Below the pieces are notes generated by a model, which ran no database searches, was not told the origin of the DNA, and saw only the letters and a program-made list of their open reading frames with translations. Below, in pieces: positions 17,718-25,651 of a stretch of DNA of 64,000 nt (the stretch's first letter is position 1; each line of letters starts with the position of its first letter). The position numbers were made by a program, and so were the translations under genes. The DNA comes from Ruminococcus bicirculans (ex Wegman et al. 2014). Its GTDB lineage: Bacteria > Bacillota > Clostridia > Oscillospirales > Ruminococcaceae. Where the stretch lies: NCBI RefSeq assembly GCF_000723465.1, contig NZ_HF545616.1, positions 1,922,001 through 1,986,000 on the forward strand, in the 5' to 3' direction.

Positions 17718-18669
17718 ACTTATTTCATTCCTTGCCCATGCGGTATATATGGGTACTCCTCTGCTTTTCGGCACAGTAGGAGAGATACAAAACGAAAAAG
17801 CTGGACACCTTAACCTTGGCGTTGAGGGAACAATGGCAATGGGCGCTTGCGCAGGCTTTATGGTAGCATACAAGACAGGAAGCCTTTGGCTTTCCATACT
17901 TGCGGCATTTCTTATGGGTGCGCTTGTTTCCCTTATCTATGCTTTTCTTACCATAACAATGATGGCGAACCAAAACGTAACAGGTCTTACACTGACTATA
18001 TTCGGCACGGGACTTTCAAACTTCATAGGCGAGCAGATGATATCCGCTTCACCTACAGGCAACCTCAAACTGCCTGACGGAGTGATGAGCAGTCTGAAAA
18101 ACATTGACATACCGCTTCTCAGCAAGATACCTGTTCTTGGAGAGGTGCTTTTCTCACAGAACATTTTCACATATCTGAGCATTGTTATCGCTGTGATAAT
18201 GTTTATCTATCTGAAAAAGACTAAGGTGGGTCTTAACCTTAGAACTATCGGTGAGAATCCTGCTGTTGCGGACGCTGTGGGAATAAGCGTTGTGAAATAT
18301 AAATACATAAACGTTCTTATCGGCGGAGGAATATGCGGAATAGGCGGAGCGTTCTGCTCAATGGTAATAAACGGCGGTGTTTGGATGGCAAACAGCGTGA
18401 ACGGTCTTGGCTGGATAGCTGTAGCGCTTGTTATCTTCGCTGTATGGAATCCTGCAAGGGCTATTTACGGAGCGTATATTTTCGGTGCATTCATGGTGCT
18501 GAAATACTACTTCCCGAAAAACCTCGGCTTCACTGTTCCTGAGTCATTCTTTGATATGCTCCCATATCTTGTAACGGCTCTTGTTCTTATCATCACTTCA
18601 GTGAAAAAATCAAGAGAGCGTTCACAGCCACAATCCTGCGGTATAAATTATTTCCGTGAGGAGAGATAA
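17710..18669 (+). CDS. Nucleoside ABC transporter, permease (YufQ/NupQ type)
   Basis: This 319-residue membrane protein is the second BPD_transp_2 permease. It contains the family motifs GTPLLFGTVGEIQNEKAGHL and LNLGVEGTMAMGA near the N-terminus, and the LRTIGENPAVADAVGI loop that contacts the ATPase. The ATG overlaps the preceding permease by eight bases, with AGGAGGCAGG just before it. It is the last gene of the xpt-transporter unit and is followed by a repeat and a terminator. Confidence 0.92.
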   Translation: MTRLISFLAHAVYMGTPLLFGTVGEIQNEKAGHLNLGVEGTMAMGACAGFMVAYKTGSLWLSILAAFLMGALVSLIYAFLTITMMANQNVTGLTLTIFGTGLSNFIGEQMISASPTGNLKLPDGVMSSLKNIDIPLLSKIPVLGEVLFSQNIFTYLSIVIAVIMFIYLKKTKVGLNLRTIGENPAVADAVGISVVKYKYINVLIGGGICGIGGAFCSMVINGGVWMANSVNGLGWIAVALVIFAVWNPARAIYGAYIFGAFMVLKYYFPKNLGFTVPESFFDMLPYLVTALVLIITSVKKSRERSQPQSCGINYFREER

Positions 18670-18682
18670 AACGTGACGTAAC

Positions 18683-18705
18683 GGGCGAACACCGTTCACC
18701 CCTAC
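18683..18705 (+). repeat. Interspersed palindromic repeat
   Basis: GGGCGAACACCGTTCACCC at 18683-18701, followed by CTAC, is a diverged copy of the family. It lies 13 bases after the stop of the last transporter gene. Confidence 0.75.
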
Positions 18706-18730
18706 AGATAATACCTAAAGCAACATATTT

Positions 18731-18764
18731 AAAAGCTCTGCGTTTTGCAGGGCTTTTATTTTTG
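18731..18764 (+). terminator. Intrinsic terminator of the purine transporter unit
   Basis: AAAAGCTCTGC (18731-18741) pairs with GCAGGGCTTTT (18747-18757) and is followed by ATTTTT. Confidence 0.8.
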
Positions 18765-18810
18765 CCCTAGTGACAAAATGCAAAAGATGTTCATAGTCCA
18801 ATTACGATAC

Positions 18811-18838
18811 AAAAAAAGCGGGCGACCACAGGTCGCCC
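18811..18838 (-). terminator. Intrinsic terminator of trxA, built from a repeat variant
   Basis: On the minus strand GGGCGACCTGTGGTCGCCC is followed by GC and seven Ts. It lies 32 bases after the trxA stop. The palindrome resembles the interspersed repeat core but has GACC/GGTC in place of GAAC/GTTC arms, so a family member seems to have been adapted as a terminator, or the resemblance is convergent. Confidence 0.75.
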
Positions 18839-18869
18839 ATACGCTTTGTTATGTTATGATAAACTGTTT

Positions 18870-19193
18870 TTACTTCGCCTTTGCCGAAGCCACAAAAGAT
18901 TTGAGCTCCTCCTCAGGCATATAGCCGACAGTTGAAGCAACTACCTTGCCATGTTTCACAACAAAAAGGGCAGGTATGCTCGAGATACCGAAAGCGGATG
19001 CAAGCTCGTTTTCCTCGTCAACGTTGACCTTCCCCACATTTACAGAACTGTCCTCCTCAGAATACTTATCCACCAGCGGTGAAAGCATTTTGCACGGACC
19101 GCACCATGCTGCCCAGAAGTCAAGCAGGACAGGCTTTTCCGAGTGCATTACTTCATTTTCAAAATTATCCTTTGTTATGACCTTTACAGACAT
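18870..19193 (-). CDS. trxA: Thioredoxin
   Basis: This 107-residue thioredoxin has the canonical active site WCGPC (in AAWCGPCKML) and the cis-Pro segment SIPALFVV. It is a cytoplasmic disulfide reductant. It is preceded on the same strand by a small FTR-like iron-sulfur protein (17 bases away) and a flavin reductase-like protein. This suggests that the thioredoxin may be reduced from ferredoxin or flavin rather than NADPH. No NADPH-thioredoxin reductase gene is adjacent. Confidence 0.96.
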   Translation of the reverse strand: MSVKVITKDNFENEVMHSEKPVLLDFWAAWCGPCKMLSPLVDKYSEEDSSVNVGKVNVDEENELASAFGISSIPALFVVKHGKVVASTVGYMPEEELKSFVASAKAK

Positions 19194-19210
19194 TTTTCAC
19201 AGCTCCTTTT

Positions 19211-19408
19211 CTAGTCTTTGCTTTTGTAATAGAGCATACAATGGCAGAAGCCCTCAAAATTCGGGTCGGCTATCTGCTCACGGAACTCTTTGCACATACA
19301 CTTGTTTTCCTCTGTGCGCTGTATCCTGCACGGACAATAGCCACCTGTGCGTTTAAGCCCCTCTTTTATGCTCTTTACCATTTCTTTATCATCGTTAAGA
19401 CGTACCAT
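19211..19408 (-). CDS. Ferredoxin:thioredoxin reductase catalytic-chain-like protein
   Basis: This 65-residue protein has three Cys-x-Cys pairs: CPC at 25-27, CMC at 37-39 and CHC at 55-57, in the context GGYCPCR...CMCKEFRE...FCHCMLYYK. This is the pattern of the catalytic beta chain of ferredoxin:thioredoxin reductase, in which six Cys form a [4Fe-4S] cluster and an active-site disulfide. The spacing between pairs differs from plant and cyanobacterial FTR: the first gap is shorter and the second longer. It is short compared with about 110 residues in chloroplast enzymes. Being next to trxA supports a role in electron transfer to thioredoxin. That role is inferred, not shown. Confidence 0.7.
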   Translation of the reverse strand: MVRLNDDKEMVKSIKEGLKRTGGYCPCRIQRTEENKCMCKEFREQIADPNFEGFCHCMLYYKSKD

Positions 19409-19438
19409 TACTACCTATCCTTTGCAGATATGCTTAGA

Positions 19439-19975
19439 TTATTCCTTGACAAATGCCTTTACTATCTCGCCGATATACTGATAGTGATAATCCTTGTCAG
19501 AATACCATTTCTCATCGTTTTCAGTATCAACAAAGCACTCAGGCTTCATCTCCTGAACATAAGCCTTTTTGCATACAAGCACCATATCAGCTTCCGCAAA
19601 AGCTGTTACCTCCACGCCGTTTTCAGACACGAACACAGGGGTCAGACCTGTTTCCTTTGCCTTGTCGCAGTCACGTCCGCTATGTGAGCCACAGAATGAA
19701 AGTGCCTTTTTATAGCCCTCTTTGAAAAAGCTTATGGTGAAATATTCTGCCTTGTCGATAAATTCCTTTGTATATCTCTGCGGTCTTATAACTGTGGTGA
19801 AGGTGTTCTTTCCCCACATAACGCCTGCAAAGCCCCATGAAGCTGTCATTGTGTTCCAGCCACTCTCGTCGCCTGCTGTTACAAGAAACCACTCCTTGCC
19901 TATCTTTTTGTATGGATTGAAGTCAATAGCGTCAAGCTTTTCTGTTACCTCTTTGAAACCGTTGAAACTGCTCAT
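19439..19975 (-). CDS. Flavin reductase family protein (FMN-binding split barrel)
   Basis: This 178-residue protein resembles flavin reductase-like or flavoredoxin-like proteins. It shows WFLVTAGDESGWNTMTASWG near the N-terminus and a following VIRPQRYTKEFIDKAEYFTISFF segment typical of the FMN-binding split barrel. The start at 19975 is chosen over 19981 because AAGGCGG is eight bases from the former and too close to the latter. It heads a likely operon with the FTR-like protein and trxA. Its substrate is not known; an electron-transfer role in redox homeostasis is plausible. Confidence 0.8.
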   Translation of the reverse strand: MSSFNGFKEVTEKLDAIDFNPYKKIGKEWFLVTAGDESGWNTMTASWGFAGVMWGKNTFTTVIRPQRYTKEFIDKAEYFTISFFKEGYKKALSFCGSHSGRDCDKAKETGLTPVFVSENGVEVTAFAEADMVLVCKKAYVQEMKPECFVDTENDEKWYSDKDYHYQYIGEIVKAFVKE

Positions 19976-20244
19976 TTTCATTACCGCCTTTCAGTATTAT
20001 GTCAGACTTATCATACTTATTGTACACCAATATCGTATAGAAAACGTCTGAGTATATTATATATCATTTCTTATGAAATTGCAACCCCTTGAAAACCCTG
20101 AAATATTGTACAAAAATCGTTAAACAGGGCTTTTTTGTGTTGCTTTTTTTGAAGAATAGTGATATAATTGAATTAAGTATTTGTAAAGCTGTTTTTGTGT
20201 TTTTGGTTTAGCTGTTTTATTTTATGCCGTTACAATACTTGATA

Positions 20245-20414
20245 TGTATATCTTTTGAAATTTATACAGAATAAATTGTATATTGTCTAAATATATACAT
20301 TAAAAAGCCTTAAAATGTGTATAAATATAAAATTTTTATGCAAAAGCACTTGACAATGCTGTATAAAGGTGTATAATAATTTTATCGGCATGAAAGCCGT
20401 AAAAATATTATACA
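20245..20414 (+). promoter_or_regulatory. argG promoter with a cluster of TGTATA/TATACA half-sites (candidate ArgR sites)
   Basis: A good promoter lies at 20350-20377: TTGACA, 16-base spacer, TATAAT. Around it are eight TGTATA or TATACA hexamers, at about 20245, 20263, 20277, 20294, 20318, 20360, 20370 and 20409, several in inverted pairs (for example TGTATAT at 20277-20283 with ATATACA at 20293-20299). Two overlap the promoter. ArgR boxes are imperfect palindromes with TGAATA-type half-sites, so these may be operators, but the region is very AT-rich and chance matches are likely to contribute. Confidence 0.45.
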
Positions 20415-20449
20415 AACATACTTACTACATACAATGGAGGAATTTTGTT

Positions 20450-21685
20450 ATGGCAAAAGAGATCAAAAAAGTTGTCCTTGCTTATTCCGGCGGACTTGAT
20501 ACATCTATCATCATTCCGTGGCTCAAGGAAAACTACAACAACTGCGAAGTAATCGCTGTTTCAGGAAACGTTGGTCAGGGCACAGAGCTTGACGGTCTTG
20601 AGGAAAAGGCTATCAAGACAGGTGCTTCTAAGCTCTATATCGAGGATCTTACAGAAGAGTTCATCGAGGATTATGTATATCCAACAGTACAGGCTGGCGC
20701 TGTTTATGAAAACCAGTACCTCCTCGGCACTTCATTTGCTCGTCCAATCATTGCAAAGAGAATAGCTGAGATCGCTATCAAAGAGGGTGCTGACGCTATA
20801 TGCCACGGCTGCACAGGTAAGGGCAACGACCAGGTTAGATTTGAGCTTGCTATCAAGGCTTTCGCTCCTGATATGCAGATAATCGCTCCTTGGAGAATCT
20901 GGGATCTTAAGTCAAGAGAGCAGGAGATCGAGTATGCTGAGGCTCACAACATTCCTCTGAAGATAAACAGAGAAACAAACTACTCAAAGGACAAGAACCT
21001 TTGGCACCTTTCACACGAAGGTCTGGATCTTGAAGATCCTGCAAACGAGCCACAGTATGAGAAGCCGGGCTTCCTTGAAATGGGCGTTTCACCTATCATG
21101 GCTCCTGACAAGCCAACTTATGTAACTATCCACTTTGAAAAGGGTATCCCAACAGCAGTTGACGGCGTTGAGATGAACGGCAAGGAGCTTGTTACAAAGC
21201 TTAACGAGCTTGGCGGTGCAAACGGTATCGGTCTTGCTGACCTTGTTGAGAACAGACTTGTTGGTATGAAGTCAAGAGGCGTTTATGAAACACCGGGCGG
21301 AGCTATCCTTTACAAGGCTCATGAAGTTCTTGAAACTATCACACTTGACAAGGAAACTGCAAGAGTTAAGCAGTATCTTTCAATCAAGTTTGCTGACATT
21401 GTTTACAATGGTCAGTGGTTCACTCCTCTCCGTGAGGCTATGAGCGCATTTGTTACAGAAACACAGAAGACTGTTACAGGTGACGTTAAGCTCAAGCTTT
21501 ACAAGGGCAACATGATAAACGCAGGTGTAACATCTCCATACACACTTTATGATGAAGAAGTTGCTACATTTGATGAGGACAATGTTTACAATCAGGCTGA
21601 TTCAGCAGGATTCATCAACCTCTTCGGTCTGCCTATCAAGGTAAGAGCTAAGCTCGAGCAGAAGAGAAACGCTAAGAAAGACTAA
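20450..21685 (+). CDS. argG: Argininosuccinate synthase
   Basis: The 411-residue enzyme has the N-type ATP pyrophosphatase loop AYSGGLDTS at the N-terminus and the GNDQVRFE and [15 protein letters not shown] segments that bind citrulline and aspartate. It joins citrulline and aspartate to make argininosuccinate, using ATP. Start 20450 has GGAGG nine bases upstream; the in-frame ATG at 20369 lies inside the promoter. The downstream genes argH, argC, argJ, argB, argD and argF complete most of the pathway. Confidence 0.97.
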   Translation: MAKEIKKVVLAYSGGLDTSIIIPWLKENYNNCEVIAVSGNVGQGTELDGLEEKAIKTGASKLYIEDLTEEFIEDYVYPTVQAGAVYENQYLLGTSFARPIIAKRIAEIAIKEGADAICHGCTGKGNDQVRFELAIKAFAPDMQIIAPWRIWDLKSREQEIEYAEAHNIPLKINRETNYSKDKNLWHLSHEGLDLEDPANEPQYEKPGFLEMGVSPIMAPDKPTYVTIHFEKGIPTAVDGVEMNGKELVTKLNELGGANGIGLADLVENRLVGMKSRGVYETPGGAILYKAHEVLETITLDKETARVKQYLSIKFADIVYNGQWFTPLREAMSAFVTETQKTVTGDVKLKLYKGNMINAGVTSPYTLYDEEVATFDEDNVYNQADSAGFINLFGLPIKVRAKLEQKRNAKKD

Positions 21686-21764
21686 TAGCGTCGCTCTGGT
21701 CAACAGGTCATAAAGGTGTATAGCCTTAAAAAGTTTGTATAATATTTTTCACGGAGGTTTTGAT

Positions 21765-22199
21765 ATGTCAGATAACAACAGCATTTTTGAGCCTGCAATA
21801 GACAAGAAGGTCGAGATCTCTTATGACAGCCTGCCGAACTCCTCTTTTGAGGACGTAAACCTCGGCGGAGCAAAGTTCTCGAACGTAAATCTTAAGGAAG
21901 CCGTTTTCGATGACGTTAATATGGACGAGACACATTTCAACAACGTCAGCATGAAAGAAAGCGACTTTGCAGATATGTATATGGTAAACACAAAGTTCTT
22001 GGGCGTAAATCTCAGCAACTCGAGATTTGGCTGCTCTATCATGAACAATGTTGAGTTTAAAAATCCTGATCTTAAGAACTCACAGTTCATTCACTGTGAC
22101 CTTACAAACGTTGAGATAAACGATTGCAAGATAGACGGTCTGAAGATCAACGGCGTGGACATCCAGAAGCTGCTTGAACAGCACGAAAAGGAAATTTGA
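21765..22199 (+). CDS. Pentapeptide-repeat protein
   Basis: This 144-residue protein consists mostly of tandem five-residue repeats of the A(D/N)LXX type, for example SSFEDVNLGG, AKFSNVNLKE and AVFDDVNMDE, with Phe or Leu/Met at the centre. They run from about residue 25 to 130 and are expected to form a right-handed quadrilateral beta helix. The function of such stand-alone proteins is generally unknown; some mimic DNA and protect gyrase. The start at 21765 has GGAGG upstream. It lies between argG and argH, with a strong terminator after it, and is not known to act in arginine synthesis. Confidence 0.9.
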   Translation: MSDNNSIFEPAIDKKVEISYDSLPNSSFEDVNLGGAKFSNVNLKEAVFDDVNMDETHFNNVSMKESDFADMYMVNTKFLGVNLSNSRFGCSIMNNVEFKNPDLKNSQFIHCDLTNVEINDCKIDGLKINGVDIQKLLEQHEKEI

Positions 22200-22213
22200 T
22201 CCGCACTTATTGA

Positions 22214-22266
22214 AATGTATTGGGGCAGGATGATCCTTTGGGGTCATTTTGCCCATACATTTTTTA
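22214..22266 (+). terminator. Intrinsic terminator after the pentapeptide gene
   Basis: AATGTAT (22214-22220) pairs with ATACATT (22255-22261), enclosing a GGGGCA/TGCCC stem and an inner hairpin, followed by Ts. argH is 40 bases further on, so it must depend on read-through or a promoter in this short gap. Confidence 0.75.
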
Positions 22267-22306
22267 TATTTGATAACTTGAAATAAACATAAAGGACGGT
22301 TTTAAA

Positions 22307-23680
22307 ATGGCAGGAAAAATGTGGGCAGGAAGATTTACAAAGGAAGTTGACGAAAGAGTCAATGATTTCAATTCATCTATTTCCTTTGACGCAAGAATGT
22401 ACCGCTACGATATAGAGGGTTCTATGGCACACGCCACTATGCTTGGCGAGTGCGGTATAATCGAAAAGCACGAAAGCGAAAAAATAGTCCAGGGACTTAA
22501 GGGTATTCTTGCGGATATCGACGAGGGCAAATTACAGTTCGACCCTACTGCAGAGGACGTTCATATGTTTGTTGAGGCTGAGCTTACCAAAAGACTTGGC
22601 GACACAGGCAAAAGACTTCACACGGCAAGATCAAGAAACGATCAGGTGGCTCTTGACGTGAGAATGATACTCAGAGCCGAAACAAAAGAGATAATCGAGC
22701 TTGTGAAAAAGCTTGAACACACTATCCTTGACATTGCAGAGAAAAATCTCACAACTGTTATGCCGGGATATACTCATCTTCAAAGGGCACAGCCTATCAC
22801 ATTTGCTCACCACCTTATGGCGTATGCAAATATGCTTCTGAGAGATATTTCAAGACTTGAGGACAGCTACAAGAGAACGAACATCATGCCTTTGGGAAGC
22901 GGTGCTCTTGCATCTACAACTTACCCTATAAACAGACAGAGAGTTTGCGACCTGCTTGGCTTTGACGAGATAACACAGAACTCACTTGACGGCGTTTCAG
23001 ACAGAGATTTCTGCATCGAGCTTTGCTCAGCTATCTCACTGCTTATGATGCACCTTTCAAGATTTTCTGAGGAGATAATACTTTGGTGTTCATGGGAGTT
23101 CAAATTCATCGAGCTTGACGACGCTTATGCAACAGGCTCGTCTATCATGCCACAGAAGAAAAACCCTGATGTTACTGAGCTTATAAGAGGAAAGACTGGC
23201 AGAGTTTACGGCGATCTTAACACACTGCTCGTTATGATGAAGGGTCTGCCACTTGCATACAACAAGGATATGCAGGAGGACAAGGAAGCTATTTTTGACG
23301 CTATTGACACTGTTAAGCTTTGTCTTAAAACGTTCGATCCGATGCTTGCTACAATGAGAGTTATCCCTGAGAACATGAGAAACGCCGCAGCCAAGGGCTT
23401 TATAAATGCTACTGACTGCGCTGACTATCTTGTTAAGAAGGGTATGCCTTTCAGGGACGCTTACAAGATAACTGGCACTCTCGTTCACACCTGCATTGAA
23501 AAAGGCTGCACACTTGAAACTCTCCCATTGGAGGAGTACAAGAAGCTCACTGACAACTTTGACGAGGACGTTTATGACGCTATCAGCCTTGAAACCTGCG
23601 TAATGCAGAGAAAAGCGGCAGGCGGTCCTGCGCCTGAGTCTGTAAAAGCTCAGATAGAATATGTCAGAAATAAGCTTTGA
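22307..23680 (+). CDS. argH: Argininosuccinate lyase
   Basis: This 457-residue member of the fumarase/aspartase superfamily carries the signature [12 protein letters not shown], with the catalytic Ser in the flexible loop, and the TARSRNDQV and [10 protein letters not shown] segments. It splits argininosuccinate into arginine and fumarate. The length is usual. Its end overlaps the next gene by 20 bases, so the small membrane protein is translationally coupled to it. Confidence 0.97.
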   Translation: MAGKMWAGRFTKEVDERVNDFNSSISFDARMYRYDIEGSMAHATMLGECGIIEKHESEKIVQGLKGILADIDEGKLQFDPTAEDVHMFVEAELTKRLGDTGKRLHTARSRNDQVALDVRMILRAETKEIIELVKKLEHTILDIAEKNLTTVMPGYTHLQRAQPITFAHHLMAYANMLLRDISRLEDSYKRTNIMPLGSGALASTTYPINRQRVCDLLGFDEITQNSLDGVSDRDFCIELCSAISLLMMHLSRFSEEIILWCSWEFKFIELDDAYATGSSIMPQKKNPDVTELIRGKTGRVYGDLNTLLVMMKGLPLAYNKDMQEDKEAIFDAIDTVKLCLKTFDPMLATMRVIPENMRNAAAKGFINATDCADYLVKKGMPFRDAYKITGTLVHTCIEKGCTLETLPLEEYKKLTDNFDEDVYDAISLETCVMQRKAAGGPAPESVKAQIEYVRNKL

Positions 23681-24104
23681 TAAACACCGCTCCCCTGTTA
23701 AGGCGGCACTGCTATATCTTGTGCTGTGGGAGCTTGCGACAGTTATAATGTGGCTTTTTACGGCTAAGCTTTTTGTGATATATCCGCTGTTTGCGGTGGG
23801 ATTTACGGTGGTGTACCCTGTGTGTACATGGTGGGCTTGCTACCGACACGCTAAGAACTACGGCTTGAAATGGTATGTTGCGCCTGTGATGATAGCGGTT
23901 TCGGTGATAGAATATATCTTCGTGGAGGAAGCAAGGTCGGTAGTGCCGAACTTTATCGTACTCACTGTGTTGACCGCAGGCTTTGCCGCAGGTATTGGAA
24001 ACTGTTTTGCGGATAAGGACGCAATAAATGCCGCAAAGGCAGATAAAAAGCGTAAAAAGCTGAAAAAAGAACCTGAATACAAGAACATTCTGGACGATAA
24101 TTAA
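23661..24104 (+). CDS. Small multi-spanning membrane protein of unknown function
   Basis: I do not recognise a specific family. This 147-residue protein has about four hydrophobic segments (roughly residues 14-33, 36-57, 70-88 and 93-112) and a Lys-rich cytoplasmic tail ([16 protein letters not shown]). The ATG lies inside the end of argH, overlapping by 20 bases in another frame. The overlap and the shared strand suggest coexpression with arginine genes. A transport or regulatory role could be imagined, but nothing in the sequence shows one. Confidence 0.75.
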   Translation: MSEISFDKHRSPVKAALLYLVLWELATVIMWLFTAKLFVIYPLFAVGFTVVYPVCTWWACYRHAKNYGLKWYVAPVMIAVSVIEYIFVEEARSVVPNFIVLTVLTAGFAAGIGNCFADKDAINAAKADKKRKKLKKEPEYKNILDDN

Positions 24105-24139
24105 AAGTATGCAGACGGCTAAAGAGCTGTCAGCCAAAC

Positions 24140-24162
24140 GGACGAACACTGTTCGCCCCTAC
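24140..24162 (+). repeat. Interspersed palindromic repeat
   Basis: GGACGAACACTGTTCGCCC at 24140-24158, followed by CTAC, is a copy with one arm mismatch. It lies in the gap between the small membrane protein and argC. Confidence 0.75.
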
Positions 24163-24239
24163 AAAAGTTTGCATTTGCATGAGCATACAGATTATTGACA
24201 GACAAAATCATAAAGTTTTATAGAAGGATATGAAGAAAA

Positions 24240-25187
24240 ATGAAAACAAGAGTTTTTATTGACGGAAAAGAAGGAACAACGGGACTTCAGATATATGAGC
24301 GTTTTCAGAACAGAAATGACGTTGAGATAATGCTCATTGACGAGGAAAAGCGTAAGGACGTAAACGAGAGAGCAAAGATGATAAACTCATCTGATATCAC
24401 TTTTCTCTGCCTGCCTGACGCAGCGGCTATAGAGGCGGCTTCACTTTGCACAAACCCTGATGTCAGGATAATCGACGCTTCTACTGCACATAGAACAAAC
24501 CCTGCTTGGGATTACGGCTTCCCTGAGCTTTCTGAAAAGCATAGAGAGAATATCCGCAATTCAAAAAGAGTTGCAAACCCAGGCTGTTATGCAAGCGGCT
24601 TTATAAGCCTTGTTTATCCTCTCGTAAAGGCAGGAGTGCTTCCTGAGGATTATCCTGTTACCTGCCATGCAGTTTCAGGCTACAGCGGCGGCGGAAAGAA
24701 AATGATAGCCGCTATGGAGAGCGAAAATAAAACAAAGGAAATGTATTCTCCACGTCAGTATGCACTTGGGCAAAAGCACAAGCATATCCCTGAAATGCAG
24801 GCGGTGTGCGGACTTAAATATAAGCCTATGTTCAATCCGATAGTTGACGACTATTATAATGGTATGGTTGTTTCTGTGCCGCTGGTAACAAGATGTTTGA
24901 CAAAGAAGTATACACCTGAGAATATCCATGAAATAATGGCGGAGCATTATGTTGGTCAGCATTTCGTTAAGGTAATGGAGCTTGGTGGAACGGAAACGCT
25001 TCCTGACGGATTTATCGCAGCGAATACATTGGCCGGAACAAATAATATGCAAATATTCGTCTGCGGAAATGAGGATCAGATATTGCTTATGTCGAGATTT
25101 GATAACCTTGGAAAAGGTGCAAGCGGCGCAGCAATACAGAATATGAATATAATGTTGGGGATAAACGAAGCAACGGGGTTGGAATAA
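24240..25187 (+). CDS. argC: N-acetyl-gamma-glutamyl-phosphate reductase (type 2)
   Basis: This 315-residue protein belongs to the short, type 2 ArgC group. It has VFIDGKEGTTG at the N-terminus (nucleotide binding) and the active-site Cys in NPGCYASGF, followed by the SGYSGGGKKM substrate loop. It reduces N-acetylglutamyl phosphate to the semialdehyde. AAGGATATGAAGAAAA precedes the ATG, giving a weak AGGA-type site. It is followed by a GC-rich non-coding island before argJ. Confidence 0.95.
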   Translation: MKTRVFIDGKEGTTGLQIYERFQNRNDVEIMLIDEEKRKDVNERAKMINSSDITFLCLPDAAAIEAASLCTNPDVRIIDASTAHRTNPAWDYGFPELSEKHRENIRNSKRVANPGCYASGFISLVYPLVKAGVLPEDYPVTCHAVSGYSGGGKKMIAAMESENKTKEMYSPRQYALGQKHKHIPEMQAVCGLKYKPMFNPIVDDYYNGMVVSVPLVTRCLTKKYTPENIHEIMAEHYVGQHFVKVMELGGTETLPDGFIAANTLAGTNNMQIFVCGNEDQILLMSRFDNLGKGASGAAIQNMNIMLGINEATGLE

Positions 25188-25520
25188 CAAAAAAGCAAAA
25201 AACAAACCAAAAGCACCGCACAAAAAATCGCCGGTGCAGGGCGGCGTTAGCCCTGCCGAGGGACGGGGGCGAGCAGCCCCAGCGGGGGCAAAATAAAGCC
25301 AAAAGCAAAATCAAACCCAACAGGGGGCAGAGCCCCCACCACAAAAGTACGGTCTAAAAAAAGCGGCGGACAAAAAAAATAAAACAAACCGAAGTAAAAT
25401 TTCTCAACCAAGCCTAAAAACCAACAAAACTCCGCCGCTTTTGTCATTTGAACAGCGAAGCGTCTTCAAATGACTCGCCAACGGCGACAATAAGCTCCCC
25501 CACAAAGGAGAGCAATCCCC
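25188..25520. repeat. Non-coding island of nested inverted repeats between argC and argJ
   Basis: This stretch has unusual base composition: G/C-rich hairpins separated by A-rich runs. Visible structures include GCAGGGCGGCGTTAGCCCTGC, GGGGGC-aga-GCCCCC near 25323-25337, and AAAAGCGGCGGA (25359-25370) with its exact complement TCCGCCGCTTTT (25431-25442). A further pair is GTCATTTGAA (25443-25452) with TTCAAATGAC (25465-25474). Frames crossing it give low-complexity peptides with no ribosome binding site, so I do not call a gene. It could be a mobile non-coding element, a MITE-like remnant, or a structured RNA. Confidence 0.55.
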
Positions 25521-25560
25521 GACCAATGAGTGCGAATATAAAAGTGCGGAAAAAATAAGC

Positions 25561-25583
25561 GGGCAAACGCTGTTCGCCCCTAC
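25561..25583 (+). repeat. Interspersed palindromic repeat
   Basis: GGGCAAACGCTGTTCGCCC at 25561-25579, followed by CTAC, lies at the right edge of the non-coding island and 69 bases before argJ. Confidence 0.75.
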
Positions 25584-25651
25584 AGAAATAATTAATAGAA
25601 AAAATCTGTCCTGATCTAATTAGTGTGAAAATTTTGTAAGGAGTTTTGAAT

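Noticed and set aside
25087-25447. Minus-strand frames in the argC-argJ island
   Set aside because: The peptides are Phe/Pro-rich low-complexity translations of hairpins and A-runs with no ribosome binding site.
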